Part shown: positions 4,987 through 8,529 of the stretch, piece by piece | How the letters are laid out: each line of letters begins with the position of its first letter | Position numbering within the stretch: the stretch's first letter is position 1 | From: RPQK01 sp041946865 | GTDB lineage: Bacteria > Acidobacteriota > UBA6911 > RPQK01 | Direction: 5' to 3' | DNA: 8,529 nucleotides | NCBI GenBank assembly: GCA_041946865.1 | Contig: JBHGBF010000243.1 | Location: 1 to 8,529 of the forward strand | The notes under the pieces: model-generated | What the model saw: the letters and a program-made list of their open reading frames with translations, nothing else | Told to the model about the DNA's origin: nothing | Database searches by the model: none | Translations under genes and position numbers: made by a program

Positions 4987-7900
4987 ATGAAGCTCAATGG
5001 TTTTTCCGTCTTCCTTATTCCAGGCCTGCTTCTGAGCGAAGCTGCCTTTGCTCAGGCAGGCGTAGACCTGGAGAACCCCGGTTTTGAATCGACAGCGCCG
5101 GCGGGCGTCATTGCCGCCTGGTCGGTTGAGCCGCAGCTCCCCGCAGGGCAGGTGCGTGCCACCGTCGCGACCGACGTCAGACATGGGGGTCTCGCCAGCG
5201 TGCGGCTGACCAATCCGGAACCGGATTCCCTGACCCTGGTTTCCGAGCCTGTTGTGCTTCAAGTCGGCCGGCTGTATCGCCTGGGCGGCTGGGTCAAAAC
5301 GGAAAAAGCTTTTGCCGATCCGACATTGCGCTATCCCACGGCAGTCTCGGCCACCCTGACGATGGCATCCTTCCCATTCACTAACCATGCCCCCGTGGTC
5401 GGCGGAACCCGGGACTGGTCAAAAGTCGAGGTTCTCTTCTTCGCTACGCAGCGGCAGGACCGCGTCCGACTCCATCTGGGGCTGAACGGAAAGGCGTCCG
5501 GGGAGGCCTGGTTTGATGATTTGTCGATTCAGGAGGTGACGGATATCTCCGAGTACATTCCGCCCGACACGGTGAAGTGGTTTGGCCCCGCTTTCCGATA
5601 CACCGACCGGGGTTGGACCTTCGTCCACATCGAGGGCAAGCCCTATCCGCGCGGCTTTCAGTACGGCCACCTCCTGGCGAAGGAGATTGCGGCCTACATC
5701 GAGAAGCTCTCGGTCCGTCAGAATACCGAGAATCCGAAGGCCGGGTGGCAGGAGTTGCGGACGCTGACGGACGCCCTCATGTTGCGCAAGTACGACAGGG
5801 AGTACCTCGAAGAAATGAAGGGGATCGCCGACGGCGCTGCGGGGGCAGGCGCCTCCTTCTCAGGCAGGCCGGTCGACTTTCTCGACATTGTCACCGTGAA
5901 TTCGGTTGTAGACCTGGGCCAGCTCGGCGAAGGACTAAACAGGACTGCGCATCCCTTGTCGGGTCTCAGCTTTCAGTCGGAGGACGAGGAGTCCAAGGCC
6001 TGGGAACGGACTCACAAGTGCTCTTCGTTCCTGGCGAATGGGCCCGCGACCAAAGACGGCCGGATCGTCTTCAGCCAGCTCTTCATGTGGAATGGCTATA
6101 CGGGCGTGCACTGGGACGTGATCTGCGACGTCGTCCCGGCGGAAGGCCACCGCCTGGTTTATGAGACTTTCCCGGGCGGGATCCACTCCGGCGCCGACTT
6201 TTACCTGAATTCCGCGGGCATCATGATCGGCGAGACCACGGTCATGCAGACGCCGTTTAACAGCGATGGGGCTCCGCAATCGTCCCGCATCCGGAAGGCC
6301 GCCCAGTATGCGGGTTCAATCGACGACGCGGTGCGGATCCTGACCGAGCAGAATAACGGCTTGTACACGAATGACTGGCTGATCGGCGACCTGCGCACGA
6401 ACGAGATTGCCATCCTCCTTCTTGGGACTAAAAAACACAGACTGTGGAGAAGCCGGTCGGGAGAATTCCCGGGCGGGACGGACGGTTTTTATTGGAGCGT
6501 GAACAATGCCAAAGACCCGGAGGTCCGCAAGGAATACATTCCCGACCCGGCCAACGCCCCGTTTGACTTGACCTTCTTCCCGTCCAATCGCGACCTGGCC
6601 TTTACTGCGTACTATAAGCGGGAGAAAGGGAAGATCGACGCTCTCAGCGCCGTCAATGCCATTGCCACCTCACCCATCAACCGGCCTCACGCTTGCGACG
6701 GCAAGGTGACCACTTCGGAAATGGCCGAGCACATGATGTTCCTCGCTCACTACGGGAAAGTGACCTTGCGCGAGAAGTTCCCGGAAAAGAACAGCCGGCT
6801 GATGCCGGACCTTCCGGGCGCCTTGCCGCACTTGACTCTGGGCTACTCGGTCATCAATCCGGTCTTCGTCACCGAAGAATTGAAGAGACGCCAGGCCAAA
6901 GCCGAGGCGCCGCGGGCCAGGCCGGCGGCCGACTACTTTGAAGTGCGCGATCTCTACAGCTACGATAAGAAGTCCCTCTGGAGCAACACGGTCTTTGCAG
7001 CCACCGAAGCGGATAACTGGTTCGTCAGCGGAACCGCAGCCTACTGGCGGATGTTGAACGCGATGGAGTCGGAGCTGAAAACAGCCGCCGCGAGCCTGGG
7101 CGACCAGCTGGCCGTCATGAACTGCAGGCTGCTTGACAACCAGGTCCGGGAAGGGAAACTGGCTGCGTCACAGGTCAGCCGCGTTTATGACCGGTACGGA
7201 CACTACCTGGTTCCCCGGCTGCGGGGGACTTTTGCCCTTCACCAGCTCCGGCTGTTGCTGGGTAATTCGAAGTTCGCCGAGGTGATGAAGGCGGTTCACA
7301 CCGAGTTCCGCGAAAAACCGATGACGACCGAGGCGTTCGTCGCCAGGGCAGGGGCAGTCACTCAGCGGGAACTTGGTCCTTTCATCGGGCAGTGGCTGGA
7401 TCGCGACGACCTGCCCGCGCCGCAGGTCAAGGCTGCGGCTGTGCGTTCGGGCGACGGCTGGACTGTCCGCTTGAGCGTCGCGCAACCCGTGCCGGCCTAT
7501 GATTTCCTTACTACTGTCGGGATAGAAACCGAGAAACAAGTCCTCTGGCGCATAGTGCACGTGAACGCGGCAGGCGCGGAAGTGTCCTGGGACCTGAAGG
7601 AACGACCGCAGCGCGTGATCTTCAACATCGGGAATGACATCCCGGTCAGTCGCGGTCATTATCGCACGCTCGCCAATGTCTTCGACGATTTCGGCTCCCT
7701 GATGGTTGTCTACGGGACGTCACGTCAGATCGAGGCGCAACATACCCTCGCTCTGCGCTATCAAACCATGACGGCCGATACCTTTACCGAGAGCCTGCCG
7801 GCTGTCCGCCAGGACGCGGAGGTGAGTGACGCGGAGCTGGGATCGGCTGATGTCGTCTTCATAGGGGTCGGAGATGACAACTCCGCGCTCGTGAGGGCGG

Positions 7901-8187
7901 CTGAAAAGATGGGAGCTACCATCGGACGTAACTTTTTCAGCTGGGAGGGCCGGGTCTACGCAGATCCGGAGGACGGGCTGCAGGCGGCTTTCGTCAATCC
8001 GTGGAACCCGTCCCGGATGGTCATCCTCTGCGTAGCGAACAGCGCACTCGAGCTCTACCAGATGACCAAACGCCATCAGTTTACGGCTGCCTCGCCCGTT
8101 GCTCCGTCCTGGGCCGTATTTAACGGCGAAACCGTGGTCGAGAAGGGCTTTCACCCGGTCGAAGGGACGGACGTGACCCTGCGGTAA
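4987..8187 (+). CDS. Secreted multidomain C45/phospholipase-B-like Ntn-hydrolase with M1-like C-terminal region
   Basis: The start at 4987 follows GGAG with six-base spacing and opens a signal peptide (hydrophobic 6-20, cleavage near Ala22), giving 1066 aa; in-frame ATGs at 4897 and 4924 would bury the signal. Domains in order: a jelly-roll carbohydrate-binding-like module (about 27-184: LENPGFES, GGWVKTE, AWFDDLSI); a C45 / phospholipase-B-like Ntn-hydrolase (about 210-545) starting with EGKPYPRGFQYGHLLA and containing THK|CSSFLANGPATKDG, where Cys345 would be freed by autocleavage as the nucleophile; a linker with HYLVPRLRGTFALHQLRLLLG (739-759, helix); a segment like the M1 aminopeptidase C-terminus (about 744-885: TTEAFVARAGAVTQRELG, FIGQWLDRDDLPAP, then an Ig-like sandwich), with no HEXXH; and an alpha/beta domain (about 900-1046: VFIGVGDDNSALV, FVNPWNPSRMVILCVANS) of a type appended to various exported hydrolases. 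Family members hydrolyse amide or ester bonds of acyl substrates; the substrate here is unknown. Confidence 0.85.
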   Translation: MKLNGFSVFLIPGLLLSEAAFAQAGVDLENPGFESTAPAGVIAAWSVEPQLPAGQVRATVATDVRHGGLASVRLTNPEPDSLTLVSEPVVLQVGRLYRLGGWVKTEKAFADPTLRYPTAVSATLTMASFPFTNHAPVVGGTRDWSKVEVLFFATQRQDRVRLHLGLNGKASGEAWFDDLSIQEVTDISEYIPPDTVKWFGPAFRYTDRGWTFVHIEGKPYPRGFQYGHLLAKEIAAYIEKLSVRQNTENPKAGWQELRTLTDALMLRKYDREYLEEMKGIADGAAGAGASFSGRPVDFLDIVTVNSVVDLGQLGEGLNRTAHPLSGLSFQSEDEESKAWERTHKCSSFLANGPATKDGRIVFSQLFMWNGYTGVHWDVICDVVPAEGHRLVYETFPGGIHSGADFYLNSAGIMIGETTVMQTPFNSDGAPQSSRIRKAAQYAGSIDDAVRILTEQNNGLYTNDWLIGDLRTNEIAILLLGTKKHRLWRSRSGEFPGGTDGFYWSVNNAKDPEVRKEYIPDPANAPFDLTFFPSNRDLAFTAYYKREKGKIDALSAVNAIATSPINRPHACDGKVTTSEMAEHMMFLAHYGKVTLREKFPEKNSRLMPDLPGALPHLTLGYSVINPVFVTEELKRRQAKAEAPRARPAADYFEVRDLYSYDKKSLWSNTVFAATEADNWFVSGTAAYWRMLNAMESELKTAAASLGDQLAVMNCRLLDNQVREGKLAASQVSRVYDRYGHYLVPRLRGTFALHQLRLLLGNSKFAEVMKAVHTEFREKPMTTEAFVARAGAVTQRELGPFIGQWLDRDDLPAPQVKAAAVRSGDGWTVRLSVAQPVPAYDFLTTVGIETEKQVLWRIVHVNAAGAEVSWDLKERPQRVIFNIGNDIPVSRGHYRTLANVFDDFGSLMVVYGTSRQIEAQHTLALRYQTMTADTFTESLPAVRQDAEVSDAELGSADVVFIGVGDDNSALVRAAEKMGATIGRNFFSWEGRVYADPEDGLQAAFVNPWNPSRMVILCVANSALELYQMTKRHQFTAASPVAPSWAVFNGETVVEKGFHPVEGTDVTLR

Positions 8188-8205
8188 GCACGCAACGCCT
8201 TCCGC

Positions 8206-8358
8206 GCGAGCACTCTTTCGGAGTGCGGCAGCCATGCCGCCGCTTTGTACTCGCCGGCCATGCCGGCGGCCGTCTGGAAGATCGAAAGTGAAAAGGCCGC
8301 CGGCATGGCCGGCGAGTACAAAGCGGCGGTATGGCCGCGGTATTCCGAAAGTGCTCGC
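8206..8358. repeat. Large imperfect palindrome (~65-bp arms)
   Basis: The left arm 8206-8271 is complementary to the right arm 8295-8358 around a 23-base loop (8272-8294). The inner 35 pairs (8237-8271 with 8295-8329) are perfect; the outer part has a few mismatches, G-T wobbles and one two-base bulge. It starts 18 bp after the stop of the large gene, so as RNA it would form a very stable hairpin that could end or protect the transcript. Each arm also contains a smaller near-palindrome around GCCGGCCATGCCGGC. It carries no transposase gene or recognised IS ends. The size and position suggest a non-autonomous intergenic repeat family, but only one copy is visible. Confidence 0.9.
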
Positions 8359-8511
8359 TCAGGCTGCGGAGTTGCTTCAGATTCCGGATGTGTAAACGTT
8401 AACCAGTGGAAATCATTCGATTTTCAACCGGACGCTAGTGATGGAGCATGATGCTTCTGCCGGCTTGAGTAAGGCTGAGGCATTACCCTGGACTTTGGCG
8501 AAAGTATACAG
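8359..8511. other. Non-coding stretch after the palindrome
   Basis: Together with the palindrome this makes a 324-bp gap between the large gene and the possible start at 8512. I see no RNA gene or convincing promoter here. The only structure is a small dyad AGCAT-G-ATGCT at 8445-8455. The base composition is somewhat less GC-rich than the flanking genes, as usual for an intergenic region. Confidence 0.5.
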
Positions 8512-8529
8512 ATGAATCAACAGGAACCG
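8512..8529 (+). CDS. Possible 5' end of a gene cut by the window edge
   Basis: An ATG at 8512 opens a frame of six codons (M N Q Q E P) to the window end. The frame is closed by TAA at 8470-8472 upstream, so a start here is possible. TATACA (8505-8510) sits immediately before the ATG, too close to serve as a -10 for it, and GAAAG (8500-8504) is at most a weak ribosome site. The product cannot be judged from six residues. Confidence 0.2.

Noticed and set aside
8245..8451. 68-codon open frame over the palindrome
   Set aside because: It is the translation of the palindrome arms and loop, has no ribosome site and no family resemblance.
8445..8455. AGCAT-G-ATGCT dyad near the right edge
   Set aside because: Five-base arms are expected by chance in a window this size, and no gene start is placed to use it clearly.

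Overview
This is a GC-rich bacterial chromosomal segment with four complete protein genes on the plus or minus strand beyond an RNA gene, plus one further small membrane-protein gene (five complete CDS in all) and several intergenic repeat structures. The sequence suggests a free-living, non-enteric Gram-negative-type bacterium: there are Sec-type signal peptides, a 3-keto-disaccharide hydrolase (DUF1080) protein of the kind abundant in Acidobacteriota, Planctomycetota, Verrucomicrobiota and Bacteroidota, a type A RNase P RNA, and sparse Shine-Dalgarno use. An Acidobacteriota-like origin is my best guess, but it is inference; the rnpB sequence would settle it.

Layout. Positions 1-143 hold no gene, only a short hairpin and the rnpB promoter. 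RNase P RNA (rnpB) fills about 144-578 and is followed by a GC-rich hairpin. Two plus-strand genes follow: a P1/DmpA-type (S58) self-cleaving aminopeptidase (717-1697) and, 27 bp later, a DAACS-family acidic amino acid/dicarboxylate symporter (1725-3044) with a perfect TATAAT so close to its ATG that a leaderless mRNA is likely. The symporter ends inside an 8-bp tandem repeat array, and a convergent minus-strand pair begins on the other side: an unrecognised two-helix membrane protein (3108-3788) preceded by a secreted DUF1080 protein (3806-4819). The two convergent stop codons both lie in the arms of one repeat-derived inverted repeat.

A 167-bp divergent region with a perfect 9-bp stem-loop separates the DUF1080 gene from the largest gene (4987-8187, 1066 aa). 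That gene encodes a secreted multidomain protein: signal peptide, jelly-roll carbohydrate-binding-like domain, C45/phospholipase-B-like Ntn-hydrolase domain with candidate nucleophile Cys345, a segment like the C-terminal part of M1 aminopeptidases but without its zinc site, and an alpha/beta C-terminal domain. It is followed by a roughly 150-bp imperfect palindrome and then about 150 bp without a convincing gene, up to a possible start codon at the right edge.

How the genes work together: the clearest functional link is peptide/amide breakdown and acidic amino acid uptake (P1 aminopeptidase plus DAACS symporter). The DUF1080 and C45-like proteins are exported and may act on extracellular or periplasmic glycosides, amides or lipids. 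I see no phage, CRISPR, transposase or known defence genes. The two items that most merit follow-up are the composite Ntn-hydrolase/M1-like exoprotein and the large palindrome.
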